Origin: Bradyrhizobium sp. LLZ17
GTDB taxonomy: Bacteria > Pseudomonadota > Alphaproteobacteria > Rhizobiales > Xanthobacteraceae
NCBI RefSeq assembly: GCF_041200145.1
Contig: NZ_CP165734.1
Location: 6,925,001 to 6,989,000 of the forward strand
DNA: 64,000 nt
Reading direction: 5' to 3'
Part shown: in pieces, positions 16,585-25,324 of the stretch
Layout: every line of letters starts with the position of its first letter
Numbering within the stretch: the stretch's first letter is position 1
The notes under the pieces: generated by a model
What the model was told of the DNA's origin: nothing
What the model saw: the letters and a program-made list of their open reading frames with translations, nothing else
The model's database searches: none
Program-made: the position numbers and the translations under genes

Positions 16585-18150
16585 ATGTTCGATCTCTTCC
16601 ACAATCTGGGCCTCGGTTTCGGTGTGGTATTTCAGATCTCCTGGTGGTCACCCTGGTGGCTCTACGGCCTGTCGCTGCCGATCTCGATCAACATTCTCAT
16701 GTGCCTGATTGGCGCATTGGTTGGCACGCTTGTCGGCGTGCTGCCCGGCATTGGCACTGTCGCAACCGTGGCGATGCTCCTGCCGATCACGTTCGGACTG
16801 CCGCCGGTCGGCGCGCTGATCATGCTCGCCGGCATCTATTACGGTGCCCAGTATGGCGGCTCGACCACGTCGATCCTGGTCAATATTCCCGGTGAGGCGA
16901 CATCGGTCGTCACGGCCATCGACGGCCACGCGATGGCGAAACAGGGCCGTGCCGGCCCGGCGCTGGCGATCGCAGCAATCGGCTCGTTCTTTGCCGGCTG
17001 CGTCGCGACCGTCCTAATCGCCGTGCTCGGCGCGCCCTTGACCAAGCTCGCGCTGGCGTTCGGCCCGGCCGAATATTTCTCGCTCATGGTACTCGGCCTG
17101 ATTTTCGCGGTGGTACTGGCCAAGGGCTCGGTACTGAAGGCGATCGCGATGATCGTGTTCGGCCTGTTGCTGTCGATGGTCGGCTCCGACATCGAGACCG
17201 GCGCCTCGCGCATGGCGTTCAACATTCCGGAGCTTGCCGACGGCTTGGGCTTCGCGACGGTGGCCATGGGCGTGTTTGGTTTCGCGGAGATCATCCGCAA
17301 TCTCGACGCCGGCGCCGAGATGAACCGCGATCTGGTGCAGCAGAAGATCACCGGCCTGATGCCGACCAGGAAGGACCTGATCGACTCGACGCCCGCGATC
17401 CTACGCGGCACCGTGCTCGGCTCGATCCTCGGCATCCTGCCGGGTGGCGGCGCTGTCATCGCGTCCTTTGCCTCCTACACCCTCGAGAAGAAGATCGCCA
17501 AGAATCCCTCGCGGTTCGGCCGCGGTGCGATCGAGGGCGTGGCGGCACCGGAAAGCGCCAATAACGCCGCGGCACAGACCTCCTTCATCCCGCTGCTGAC
17601 GCTCGGCATCCCGCCGAACGCGGTGATGGCGTTGATGGTGGGTGCGATGACCATTCATGGCATCGTGCCGGGTCCCCAAGTGATGCAGAAGCAGCCGGAA
17701 CTCGTCTGGGGCATGATCGCCTCGATGTGGATCGGCAATCTGATGCTGATCATCATCAACCTGCCGCTGGTCGGAATCTGGGTGCGGTTGTTGCGTGTGC
17801 CCTACCGCCTGATGTTCCCCTCAATCGTGATCTTCTGCGCGATCGGCATCTACTCGGTGAACAACGCGCCGGTTGACGTCATCCTCGCGGGCGTGTTCGG
17901 CCTGATCGGCTATTGGCTGATCAAGCACGATTTCGAGCCGGCGCCGCTGCTGCTCGGTATGGTGCTCGGCCCGCTGATGGAAGAGAACCTGCGCCGGGCG
18001 CTGCTGATCTCACGCGGCGACTGGACCGTGTTCCTGACGCGTCCGTTGTCGGCCGCACTGTTGGCGATCGCGGCCTTCCTGCTGGTGCTCACGGTGCTGC
18101 CTTTCCTGCGGGCCAAGCGGGACGAGGTGTTCACCGAATCCGAGAACTGA
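16585..18150 (+). CDS. tctA: Tripartite tricarboxylate transporter permease TctA
   Basis: This 521-residue large permease has about 11-12 membrane helices and the TctA signatures GVLPGIGTVATVAMLLPITF, YYGAQYGGSTTSILVNIPGE, and the second half LPGGGAVIASFASYTLEKK. It transports a carboxylate with TctB and a TctC-type binding protein using an ion gradient. ATG at 16585 follows TctB at once. A GC-rich hairpin 30 bases downstream probably ends the operon. The substrate is not inferable. Confidence 0.95.
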   Translation: MFDLFHNLGLGFGVVFQISWWSPWWLYGLSLPISINILMCLIGALVGTLVGVLPGIGTVATVAMLLPITFGLPPVGALIMLAGIYYGAQYGGSTTSILVNIPGEATSVVTAIDGHAMAKQGRAGPALAIAAIGSFFAGCVATVLIAVLGAPLTKLALAFGPAEYFSLMVLGLIFAVVLAKGSVLKAIAMIVFGLLLSMVGSDIETGASRMAFNIPELADGLGFATVAMGVFGFAEIIRNLDAGAEMNRDLVQQKITGLMPTRKDLIDSTPAILRGTVLGSILGILPGGGAVIASFASYTLEKKIAKNPSRFGRGAIEGVAAPESANNAAAQTSFIPLLTLGIPPNAVMALMVGAMTIHGIVPGPQVMQKQPELVWGMIASMWIGNLMLIIINLPLVGIWVRLLRVPYRLMFPSIVIFCAIGIYSVNNAPVDVILAGVFGLIGYWLIKHDFEPAPLLLGMVLGPLMEENLRRALLISRGDWTVFLTRPLSAALLAIAAFLLVLTVLPFLRAKRDEVFTESEN

Positions 18151-18179
18151 TCGCCAGCACAATCAAAGTGATAGGCGAG

Positions 18180-18203
18180 GGGGCGGGATGCGAGTTCCGC
18201 CCC
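18180..18203 (+). terminator. Hairpin after tctA
   Basis: GGGGCGG and CCGCCCC form a 7-bp GC stem with a 10-base loop, followed by a weak T-rich stretch (TTGTCGTTT). It is placed as a terminator of the tctBA operon. The rest of the gap to thyA holds no recognised gene. Confidence 0.5.
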
Positions 18204-18342
18204 TTGTCGTTTGCTGCGGGAAGGCTCACTTTTCCGGGTATAATCGGTCGAGGCGGCGAATCGATGCTGTCGCTGCGCCGAGGCGGCCATTAAGTTCGCC
18301 GTCCTCCCAAAAGGCTGCCGTTTTTCCAAAGGTTTTTGGCAC

Positions 18343-19137
18343 ATGCACCAGTATCAGGACCTGCTCGAGCGGATTCTTTCAGACGGCGCCGAGAAGACCG
18401 ACCGGACCGGCACCGGCACGCTGTCGGTGTTCGGCCATCAGATGCGCTTCAATCTGTCCGCCGGTTTCCCGATGCTGACCACCAAGCGGCTGCCGCTGAA
18501 GGCGATCGTGCATGAGCTGCTGTGGTTTCTGAAAGGCGACACCAACGTCAAATATCTGCGCGACAATGGCGTCACCATTTGGGACGAGTGGGCGGACGCT
18601 AATGGCGATCTCGGCCCGGTCTATGGCCATCAATGGCGCTCCTGGCCGGCACCGGACGGCCGCAGCATCGATCAGATCGCCAACGTCATCGACATGATCA
18701 AGCGCAACCCGGACTCGCGCCGCCTGATCGTCTCGGCCTGGAATCCGGCTGAGGTCGACAAGATGGCGCTGCCGCCGTGCCACTGCCTGTTCCAGTTCTA
18801 TGTCGCGAACGGAAAGCTGTCATGCCAGCTCTATCAGCGCTCGGCCGACGTGTTCCTCGGCGTGCCCTTCAACATCGCCTCCTACGCGCTCCTCACCCTG
18901 ATGGTCGCGCAAGTCACAGGTTTGAAGCCCGGCGACTTCGTGCACTCGTTCGGCGACACCCACCTTTATTCCAACCATCTGGAGCAGGCGCGGCTTCAAT
19001 TGACGCGCGCGCCGCGTGCGCTGCCGGTGATGCGGATCAACCCGGACGTGAAGGACATTTTTTCCTTCCGCTACGAGGATTTTGAGCTCGTCGGCTACGA
19101 TCCGCATCCGCACATCAAGGCGGCGGTCGCGGTTTAG
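18343..19137 (+). CDS. thyA: Thymidylate synthase
   Basis: The 264-residue enzyme converts dUMP to dTMP with methylene-tetrahydrofolate and is the same length as the E. coli protein. The active-site Cys lies in [12 protein letters not shown]. The folate/dUMP-binding segments [36 protein letters not shown] and HLYSNHLEQ are intact. It heads a thyA-GNAT-folA operon, and folA recycles the dihydrofolate that ThyA produces. Confidence 0.97.
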   Translation: MHQYQDLLERILSDGAEKTDRTGTGTLSVFGHQMRFNLSAGFPMLTTKRLPLKAIVHELLWFLKGDTNVKYLRDNGVTIWDEWADANGDLGPVYGHQWRSWPAPDGRSIDQIANVIDMIKRNPDSRRLIVSAWNPAEVDKMALPPCHCLFQFYVANGKLSCQLYQRSADVFLGVPFNIASYALLTLMVAQVTGLKPGDFVHSFGDTHLYSNHLEQARLQLTRAPRALPVMRINPDVKDIFSFRYEDFELVGYDPHPHIKAAVAV

Positions 19138-19142
19138 CGCTG

Positions 19143-19628
19143 ATGTCTTTCAACATCCGCCGTGCGCGTCCAGGCGAAGCCGGGCTCGTTCTGTCCTTCA
19201 TCCGCGAACTCGCTGCGTACGAAAAACTGTCGCACGAGGTCGAGGCAACCGAGGCGATGATTGCGGAGGCGCTGTTCGGCAGCGATCCGCGGCTTTGTTG
19301 CGCACTCGCCGAATGGAATGGCGAGCCGGTCGGCTTTGCGGTCTGGTTCGTCAATTTCTCGACCTTCAGCGGCCGTCACGGCATCTATCTCGAGGATCTG
19401 TATGTGCGGCCGTCACATCGAGGTCACGGTCTCGGCAAGGCGTTGCTGGTTTATCTTGCCAGGGAATGTGTCGAGAACGGCTGGTCGCGCCTGCAATGGG
19501 CGGTGCTCGACTGGAATGCGCCGTCGATTGCGTTCTACAAATCGCTCGGCGCGGACATGATGGACGACTGGACGCTGTGCCGCGTCACCGGGCCTGCGCT
19601 GTCGCGGCTTGCGGGGAGCGGGACCTGA
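19143..19628 (+). CDS. GNAT N-acetyltransferase (diamine acetyltransferase-like)
   Basis: The 161-residue product has the acetyl-CoA loop VRPSHRGHGLGKALL and the end motif DWNAPSIAFYKSLGADMMDDW. The N-terminal FIRELAAYEKLSHEVEATE is characteristic of the spermidine/spermine or thialysine acetyltransferase group. It starts five bases after thyA, and its stop overlaps the folA start (TGATG). The substrate is not established, and the operon position between two folate genes is not explained. Confidence 0.88.
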   Translation: MSFNIRRARPGEAGLVLSFIRELAAYEKLSHEVEATEAMIAEALFGSDPRLCCALAEWNGEPVGFAVWFVNFSTFSGRHGIYLEDLYVRPSHRGHGLGKALLVYLARECVENGWSRLQWAVLDWNAPSIAFYKSLGADMMDDWTLCRVTGPALSRLAGSGT

Positions 19629-20137
19629 TGGAGATCGTTTTCGTTTTAGCGGTCGCGGAGAACGGCGTCATCGGTGCCAAAGGTGCCATCCCGTGGCGAC
19701 TGAAAGCTGACATGCAGCGCTTCAAGGCGCTCACGATCGGCAAGCCGGTCGTCATGGGCCGCAAGACGTTTGAATCCCTGCCTCGGCCGCTGTCCGGGCG
19801 AACCAATATCGTCGTCACGCGCGACGCCGGCTATCGCGCAGTCGGCGCGGTCGTCACGACCTCGAACGCAGATGCGGCCGCGGTGGCGCGGGGCGATGCC
19901 CTGCGGCGCTCGGTCGCCGAGATCGCGGTGATCGGCGGTGCCGAAATCTACCGGCAATGGTTCGATCGTGCCGATCGCCTCGAAGTGACGGAAGTGCATG
20001 CGCGGCCCGAAGGCGACACACATTTCGACATCGATAAGGCAGAGTGGGAGGAGACGAGCCGCGTCCGACACCGGGCCGGCCCGGACGACAGTGCCGACTA
20101 CTCCTATGTGACATATCGTCGGCGGTCACCCAATTAA
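19628..20137 (+). CDS. folA: Dihydrofolate reductase
   Basis: The 169-residue enzyme reduces dihydrofolate with NADPH. The family features are AENGVIGAKGAIPWRLKADM (substrate loop with Trp and Asp), VVMGRKTFESLPRPLSGRTN (cofactor loop) and IAVIGGAEIYRQW. Start ATG at 19628 overlaps the GNAT stop. A longer open frame upstream reads through thyA and the GNAT gene in another phase and is not coding. Confidence 0.96.
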   Translation: MEIVFVLAVAENGVIGAKGAIPWRLKADMQRFKALTIGKPVVMGRKTFESLPRPLSGRTNIVVTRDAGYRAVGAVVTTSNADAAAVARGDALRRSVAEIAVIGGAEIYRQWFDRADRLEVTEVHARPEGDTHFDIDKAEWEETSRVRHRAGPDDSADYSYVTYRRRSPN

Positions 20138-20205
20138 CCGCATTCGCCAATGTTTACATTGACTTTTCCGCTCCCGAGCATAGCTCGTGGGACGGTCATG
20201 GCCGC

Positions 20206-20233
20206 GTTGTAAGGGACCTGCCGGTCCCCTATA
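20206..20233 (+). promoter_or_regulatory. Candidate heat-shock (RpoH-type) promoter before hflK
   Basis: GTTG (20206-20209) and CCTATA (20228-20233) are separated by 18 bases, close to the alphaproteobacterial RpoH pattern CTTG-17/18-CCTATnT. It overlaps a GGGACC/GGTCCC dyad. The downstream hflKC genes encode proteins of envelope stress control, which fits. This is a motif match only. Confidence 0.35.
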
Positions 20234-20297
20234 AAGCCGGCACCGGACAATGCGGGCCGGGTCAGTTCTAGTCCTGGTCTGCCGAGGAGAGCATCGA

Positions 20298-21434
20298 ATG
20301 CCGTGGAAGAATCAGGGCGGTGGCCCGTGGGGCTCGGGTCCGAAGGGGCCATGGGGCTCAGGCCCGCAACCGGTCGGGCCGAGGCCGCCGGATCTGGAAG
20401 ACCTTCTGCGGCGTGGCCAGGACCGGCTGCAGCAGATCATGCCCGGCGGCTATTTCTCCGGCATCGGCATCACGCTGATCCTGCTCATCATCATCGCGCT
20501 CTGGCTGTTGTCCGGCTTCTTCAGGGTACAATCCGAAGAACAAGGCGTGGTGCTGCGCTTTGGCAAGCATGTGCGCACCGTCGATCCCGGCCTGAACTAC
20601 CATCTGCCCTATCCGATCGAGACGGTGCTGCTGCCGAAGGCGCTGCGCGTGTCCACCATTTCCATCGGCATGACGCTGATCGACGATCCGGCCCGGCGCG
20701 GGCGCTCGATCCGTGACGTGCCCGAAGAGAGCCTGATGCTGACCGGCGACGAGAACATCGTCGATGTCGACTTCACCGTGTTGTGGCGCATCAAGCCCAA
20801 CGGGGTCGGCAATTTCCTGTTCAATATCCAGAATCCCGAGGGCACCGTGAAGGCGGTCGCCGAAAGCGCGATGCGCGAGGTGATCGGTCGCTCCAATATC
20901 CAGCCGATCCTGACCGGGGCGCGGACGCAGACTGAAGCCACCGTGCAGGACCTGATGCAGAAGACGCTCGACGGCTACGGCGCGGGCATCCAGATCACCC
21001 AGGTGCAGATGCAGAAAGTGGATCCGCCGGCGCAGGTGATCGATGCCTTCCGCGACGTGCAGGCGGCGCGGGCCAACCTCGAGCAGTTGCAAAACGAAGC
21101 CCAGACCTATGCGAACAAGGTCGTGCCGGATGCGCGTGGCCGCGCGGCCAAAATCCTGCAGGACGCCGAAGGTTACAAGGAGCAGGCGGTCGCCGAGGCC
21201 AAGGGCCAGAGCGCTCGCTTCCTGAAGGTCTACGAGGAATACAAGAAGGCGCCCGACGTGACGCGTGAACGGATCTATCTGGAGACGATGGAGCGCGTGC
21301 TCGGCGGCTCCGAGAAGCTGATTTATGACGGAGGCTCCTCGGGCCAGGGCGTCGTGCCTTATCTGCCGCTCAATGAATTGACGGCCAAGCGGCCTGCCAC
21401 CACCGGCCAGCCGTCGAGCGGAGGCACCCGATGA
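20298..21434 (+). CDS. hflK: FtsH protease modulator HflK
   Basis: The 378-residue SPFH/Band 7 protein forms, with HflC, a cage around the FtsH protease in the inner membrane. It has a Gly/Pro-rich cytoplasmic N terminus (MPWKNQGGGPWGSG), one membrane helix (ISLTLILLIIIALWLLSGFF-like, about residues 55-75), then the SPFH domain starting QSEEQGVVLRFGKHV. A coiled-coil C-terminal region (QAARANLEQLQNEAQTYANK) follows. ATG at 20298 has GAGGAGAG upstream. It overlaps hflC by four bases. Confidence 0.95.
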   Translation: MPWKNQGGGPWGSGPKGPWGSGPQPVGPRPPDLEDLLRRGQDRLQQIMPGGYFSGIGITLILLIIIALWLLSGFFRVQSEEQGVVLRFGKHVRTVDPGLNYHLPYPIETVLLPKALRVSTISIGMTLIDDPARRGRSIRDVPEESLMLTGDENIVDVDFTVLWRIKPNGVGNFLFNIQNPEGTVKAVAESAMREVIGRSNIQPILTGARTQTEATVQDLMQKTLDGYGAGIQITQVQMQKVDPPAQVIDAFRDVQAARANLEQLQNEAQTYANKVVPDARGRAAKILQDAEGYKEQAVAEAKGQSARFLKVYEEYKKAPDVTRERIYLETMERVLGGSEKLIYDGGSSGQGVVPYLPLNELTAKRPATTGQPSSGGTR

Positions 21435-22327
21435 GGTCTCCGGTTACAGGCATCGTGGCGCTGCTTGCGCTGCTGCTGGTGATGATCGTCGCCTACATGT
21501 CGCTGTTCACGGTGCAGCAGACCGAGCAGACCATCGTGCTGCAATTCGGCAAGCCGGTGGACGTCGTCACCGACCCCGGGCTGCACTTCAAGGCGCCCTG
21601 GAACTCGGTGATTAACATCGACAAGCGGATTCTCGATCTCGAGAACCCGTCGCAGGAGGTCATTGCCTCCGACCAGAAGCGGCTCGTGGTCGATGCCTTT
21701 GCGCGCTACCGCATCAAGGACGCGCTGCGCTTCTATCAGAGCGTGGGCTCGATCCAGGCCGCGAACCTGCAACTCACCTCGCTCTTGAACGCGGCCCTGC
21801 GCCGCGTGCTCGGCGAGGTCAATTTCATCACCGTGGTGCGGGATGATCGCGAGAAGCTGATGGGACGCATCCGCGAGCAACTCGACCACGAAGCCGATGG
21901 TTACGGCATCGAGGTCGTCGACGTCCGGATCCGCCGCGCCGATCTGCCCGAGCAGAACAGCCAGGCGGTGTACCAGCGCATGCAGACCGAACGTCAACGC
22001 GAAGCGGCCGAGTTCCGCGCGCAGGGCGGCCAGAAGGCGCAGGAGATCCGCTCCAAGGCCGATCGCGAGGCAACGGTGATCATCGCGGAGGCGAACTCGA
22101 CCGCCGAACAGACCCGCGGCGTCGGCGACGCCGAGCGCAACCGCCTGTTCGCGGAAGCCTATGGCAAGGATGCTGACTTCTTCGCATTCTACCGATCGAT
22201 GTCGGCCTATGAAAACGGGCTGAAGTCGAGCGATACCCGCTTCCTGCTGCGGCCGGACTCGGATTTCTTCCGCTATTTCGGTAACCCGGGCGGCAAGACG
22301 GCCACCGAGACACCTGCGAAGCCATAA
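21431..22327 (+). CDS. hflC: FtsH protease modulator HflC
   Basis: This 298-residue SPFH-domain partner of HflK has an N-terminal membrane helix (GIVALLALLLVMIVAYMSLF), the strand QTIVLQFGKPVDVVTDPGLH, and a C-terminal coiled coil (RMQTERQREAAEFRAQGGQK). It ends with the conserved YGKDADFFAFYRSMSAYE region. Translation is coupled to hflK through ATGA. A strong hairpin follows the stop. Confidence 0.96.
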   Translation: MRSPVTGIVALLALLLVMIVAYMSLFTVQQTEQTIVLQFGKPVDVVTDPGLHFKAPWNSVINIDKRILDLENPSQEVIASDQKRLVVDAFARYRIKDALRFYQSVGSIQAANLQLTSLLNAALRRVLGEVNFITVVRDDREKLMGRIREQLDHEADGYGIEVVDVRIRRADLPEQNSQAVYQRMQTERQREAAEFRAQGGQKAQEIRSKADREATVIIAEANSTAEQTRGVGDAERNRLFAEAYGKDADFFAFYRSMSAYENGLKSSDTRFLLRPDSDFFRYFGNPGGKTATETPAKP

Positions 22328-22331
22328 GCCA

Positions 22332-22363
22332 GACCAAGGGCGGCGCTTCTGCCGCCCTTGGTC
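22332..22363 (+). terminator. 13-bp perfect hairpin after hflC
   Basis: GACCAAGGGCGGC and GCCGCCCTTGGTC form a perfect 13-bp stem with a six-base loop, five bases after the hflC stop. There is no T run, so it may act as an mRNA stabiliser or partial terminator before the DUF2065 and degP genes. Confidence 0.55.
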
Positions 22364-22398
22364 CAGACAAGAACTGAATAACGGGAGGTTCCAATCCG

Positions 22399-22605
22399 AT
22401 GAGGTCCATTGCGTTCGCCGACTTCCTCATCGGCCTAGGCATCCTGTTCGTGCTCGAAGGCCTGATGTTCGCGGCAAGTCCCAGTTGGATGCGCAAGGCC
22501 ATGAAGAGCGCAATCACCACGCCGGACAACATCCTGCGCGCTGTCGGGATCGGCTCGGCTGTGGCCGGATTGATCCTGATCTGGGTTATCCGGCGGCCGA
22601 TTTAG
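22399..22605 (+). CDS. DUF2065 family small membrane protein
   Basis: The 68-residue protein has two membrane helices (FLIGLGILFVLEGLMFAASP and AVGIGSAVAGLILIWVI). The motif SPSWMRKAMKSAITTPDNIL between them is diagnostic of DUF2065. GGGAGG at 22382-22387 serves as ribosome-binding site. DUF2065 genes commonly sit beside hflC, as here. The function is unknown. Confidence 0.85.
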   Translation: MRSIAFADFLIGLGILFVLEGLMFAASPSWMRKAMKSAITTPDNILRAVGIGSAVAGLILIWVIRRPI

Positions 22606-22751
22606 AGGGCCGCATCAACGCCAAAGTGAAGGCGAGGGGCCGCTTTTCGCCGTATTGTCCGGGCCCTGAGGCCCGTTAAGCTCCGTGCTTGCGCCGTCCC
22701 CCGGTTCGAGCGCAGTCTGGAGTCGAATCCTTGTTCTCTCTGGAGACCGCT

Positions 22752-24269
22752 ATGACCGCTGCCACCATTGCCATGACCCGCTTGCGCCCGATCCGCTTGC
22801 GATTTGGGCTGGCTGCGATCGCCATCGGCGCCTTCAGCGCGCTGGGCTCGCCGGCCTATGCGCGCGGACCGGAGGGCATCGCCGACGTCGCCGAGAAGGT
22901 GATCGACGCGGTCGTGAACATTTCGACTTCGCAGACCGTCGACGCCAAGACCAGCGGCGGCGGCAGCAACACCATGCCGCAACTTCCTCCCGGCTCGCCG
23001 TTTGAGGAATTCTTCGACGACTTCTTCAAGAACCGCCGCGGACCCGGTGGCGGCAGCAAGGGTGGCGACAACAACCCGACGCCGCGCAAGACCAACTCGC
23101 TCGGCTCCGGCTTCATCATCGACACCTCCGGTGTCGTGGTCACAAACAACCACGTCATCGCGGATGCCGACGAGATCAACGTCATTCTCAACGACGGCAG
23201 CAAGATCAAGGCCGAGCTGGTCGGCGTCGACAAGAAGACCGATCTCGCCGTGCTGAAGTTCAAGCCGCCGAAGCCGCTGGTGTCAGTGAAGTTCGGCGAC
23301 TCCGACAAGCTGCGCCTGGGCGACTGGGTGGTTGCGATCGGCAACCCCTTCAGCCTCGGCGGCACCGTGACGGCCGGTATCGTCTCGGCCAAGAACCGCG
23401 ACATCTCGTCGGGCCCGTATGACAGCTACATCCAGACCGACGCGGCCATCAACCGCGGCAATTCCGGTGGCCCGCTGTTCAACCTCGATGGCGACGTCGT
23501 CGGGGTCAACACCCTGATTATCTCGCCCTCCGGCGGCTCGATCGGCATCGGCTTCGCCGTGCCGTCGAAGACGGTCGCGGGCGTCGTCGACCAGCTCCGC
23601 CAGTTCGGTGAGTTGCGCCGCGGCTGGCTCGGCGTGCGCATCCAGAGCGTGACTGACGAGATCGCGGAGAGCCTCAACATCAAGCCGCCGCGGGGCGCGC
23701 TGGTTGCCGGTGTCGACGACAAGGGTCCGGCCAAGCCCGCCGGCATCGAGCCCGGCGACGTCGTCGTCAAATTCGACGGCAAGGACGTCAAGGACCCGAA
23801 GGATCTCTCCCGCGTCGTCGCCGACACGGCGGTCGGCAAGGAGGTCGACGTCGTCATCATCCGCAAGGGCCAGGAAGAAACCAAGAAGGTTGCGCTCGGC
23901 CGGCTCCAGGATGCCGACAAGGTGCAGGCCGCCGTGAAGACCGACGAGCCCGCGCCGGAGAAGCCCGTGACCCAAAAGGCGCTCGGCCTCGATCTCGCCG
24001 CGCTCAGCAAGGATCTGCGCGCGCGTTACAAGATCAAGGACACCGTCAAGGGCGTGGTCGTCACCAATGTCGAGGCCAGTTCGGATGCCGCCGAGAAGCG
24101 GCTCTCCCCCGGCGATGTCATCGTCGAGGTGGCGCAGGAGGCGGTGTCGAGCGGCGCCGATATCCAGAACCGGGTCGACCAGCTCAAGAAGGACGGCAAG
24201 AAGTCCGTGCTGTTGCTGGTCTCGAACGGCGATGGCGAACTGCGGTTCGTGGCGTTGAGCGTGCAGTAA
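22752..24269 (+). CDS. degP: Periplasmic serine protease/chaperone DegP/DegQ (Do family)
   Basis: The 505-residue HtrA protease has an N-terminal export signal ending near SPAYARG. The catalytic triad is His in VVVTNNHVIADADE, Asp in KKTDLAVLKF and Ser in INRGNSGGPLFN. Two PDZ domains follow (from about RGWLGVRIQSV, and from about LDLAALSKDLRARYKI). It degrades misfolded envelope proteins. ATG at 22752 with TCTGGAGA upstream is preferred over an in-frame start at 22689, which would add a non-signal-like extension. The hflKC-DUF2065-degP order groups inner-membrane and periplasmic proteolysis. Confidence 0.95.
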   Translation: MTAATIAMTRLRPIRLRFGLAAIAIGAFSALGSPAYARGPEGIADVAEKVIDAVVNISTSQTVDAKTSGGGSNTMPQLPPGSPFEEFFDDFFKNRRGPGGGSKGGDNNPTPRKTNSLGSGFIIDTSGVVVTNNHVIADADEINVILNDGSKIKAELVGVDKKTDLAVLKFKPPKPLVSVKFGDSDKLRLGDWVVAIGNPFSLGGTVTAGIVSAKNRDISSGPYDSYIQTDAAINRGNSGGPLFNLDGDVVGVNTLIISPSGGSIGIGFAVPSKTVAGVVDQLRQFGELRRGWLGVRIQSVTDEIAESLNIKPPRGALVAGVDDKGPAKPAGIEPGDVVVKFDGKDVKDPKDLSRVVADTAVGKEVDVVIIRKGQEETKKVALGRLQDADKVQAAVKTDEPAPEKPVTQKALGLDLAALSKDLRARYKIKDTVKGVVVTNVEASSDAAEKRLSPGDVIVEVAQEAVSSGADIQNRVDQLKKDGKKSVLLLVSNGDGELRFVALSVQ

Positions 24270-24310
24270 CGGCACGAGCAGCCACACATTCACTTTCATG
24301 CTCTGCGAAA

Positions 24311-24396
24311 CCGGGGCATCCAGTACGCCGCGGCTTTTCCGTATCGTCGCCCTGTCTCTGGAATACTGGATCACCCGCTTTCGCGGGTGATGACCG
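24311..24396. repeat. Intergenic repeat, copy 1 of the ATCCAGTACGCCG family
   Basis: Between degP and serB is an imperfect dyad: CATCCAGTACGCCGCGGC on the left and CTGGAATACTGGATCACCCG on the right, with a CACCCGCTTTCGCGGGTG hairpin at the end. A related copy with the same ATCCAGTACGCCG and CTGGAATAC blocks lies at 28406-28507. Confidence 0.65.
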
Positions 24397-24407
24397 CGGA
24401 GAGGAGA

Positions 24408-25313
24408 CTATTCCTCCACGAACTCCTCGCGCTTGTACCCCTGCGCATACAGCAGCGCGGTGAGATCGCCGTGATCGATCCGCGCGGCCGCCGCGGCCGC
24501 CACGGCTGGCTTGGCGTGATACGCTACGCCCAATCCCGCCGCCTGGATCATCGCGAGATCGTTGGCGCCGTCGCCGACCACGAGCGAGTCGACATCGTCG
24601 AGATCGAAGGATTCCATCAAGTCCACCAGCGTCGCGAGCTTGGCCGCGCGGCCTAAGATCGGCTCCTTCACCTCGCCGGCGAACTTGCCGTCGCGCACGA
24701 CCAGCTCGTTGGCACGGTTCTCCTGGAAGCCGAGCTGTGCGGCGACCGCGCGCGTGAACAGCGTGAAGCCGCCGGAGACCAGACAGGTGTAGGCGCCGTG
24801 CGCGCGCATGGTCGCGACCAGCTCACGGCCTCCCGGCGTCAGCGTGATGCGTTCGGCCAGCACCTTGTCGACGACGTCTGCGGGAAGGTCCTTCAGAAGC
24901 GCAACGCGCTCGCGCAGTGCCGGCTCGAATTCGATCTCGCCGCGCATCGCACGTTCGGTGATGGCGGCCACGTGGGCCTTCAGTCCGGCGAAATCGGCGA
25001 GTTCGTCGATGCATTCCTGGCCGATCATGGTGGAATCCATGTCGGCGAGAAAAAGCCTCTTGCGCCGGAAGCCGGCCGGCTGCACGACGATGTCGATCGG
25101 CAGGTCGCCGCGAAGCTCGCGCAACCGCTGTTCGATGGCGTGACGGTCGCCTTCGAGGTTACTGTCCGCGCCGAAGGGAATGTCGACCGCGACCCCGTCG
25201 AACAGCCAGTGCGCCGGTGCTGCCTTGGGCAGCACGGCACGGGCGCCGTCGACGATGGTGCTGTCGAGGGCGGGATTGGCGGGATTGCAGATCAGCGTGG
25301 CGACAAGGGACAT
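24408..25313 (-). CDS. serB: Phosphoserine phosphatase
   Basis: The 301-residue HAD phosphatase catalyses the last step of serine biosynthesis. The catalytic motif is [18 protein letters not shown] (DxDST), followed by [20 protein letters not shown], the Ser/Gly motif [14 protein letters not shown], and motif [22 protein letters not shown]. The N-terminal 75 residues form the ACT-like domain seen in bacterial SerB. It is divergent from miaA, with only 11 bases between the start codons, so the promoters must overlap the coding regions. Confidence 0.95.
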   Translation of the reverse strand: MSLVATLICNPANPALDSTIVDGARAVLPKAAPAHWLFDGVAVDIPFGADSNLEGDRHAIEQRLRELRGDLPIDIVVQPAGFRRKRLFLADMDSTMIGQECIDELADFAGLKAHVAAITERAMRGEIEFEPALRERVALLKDLPADVVDKVLAERITLTPGGRELVATMRAHGAYTCLVSGGFTLFTRAVAAQLGFQENRANELVVRDGKFAGEVKEPILGRAAKLATLVDLMESFDLDDVDSLVVGDGANDLAMIQAAGLGVAYHAKPAVAAAAAARIDHGDLTALLYAQGYKREEFVEE

Positions 25314-25324
25314 TTGAGGTTTTC

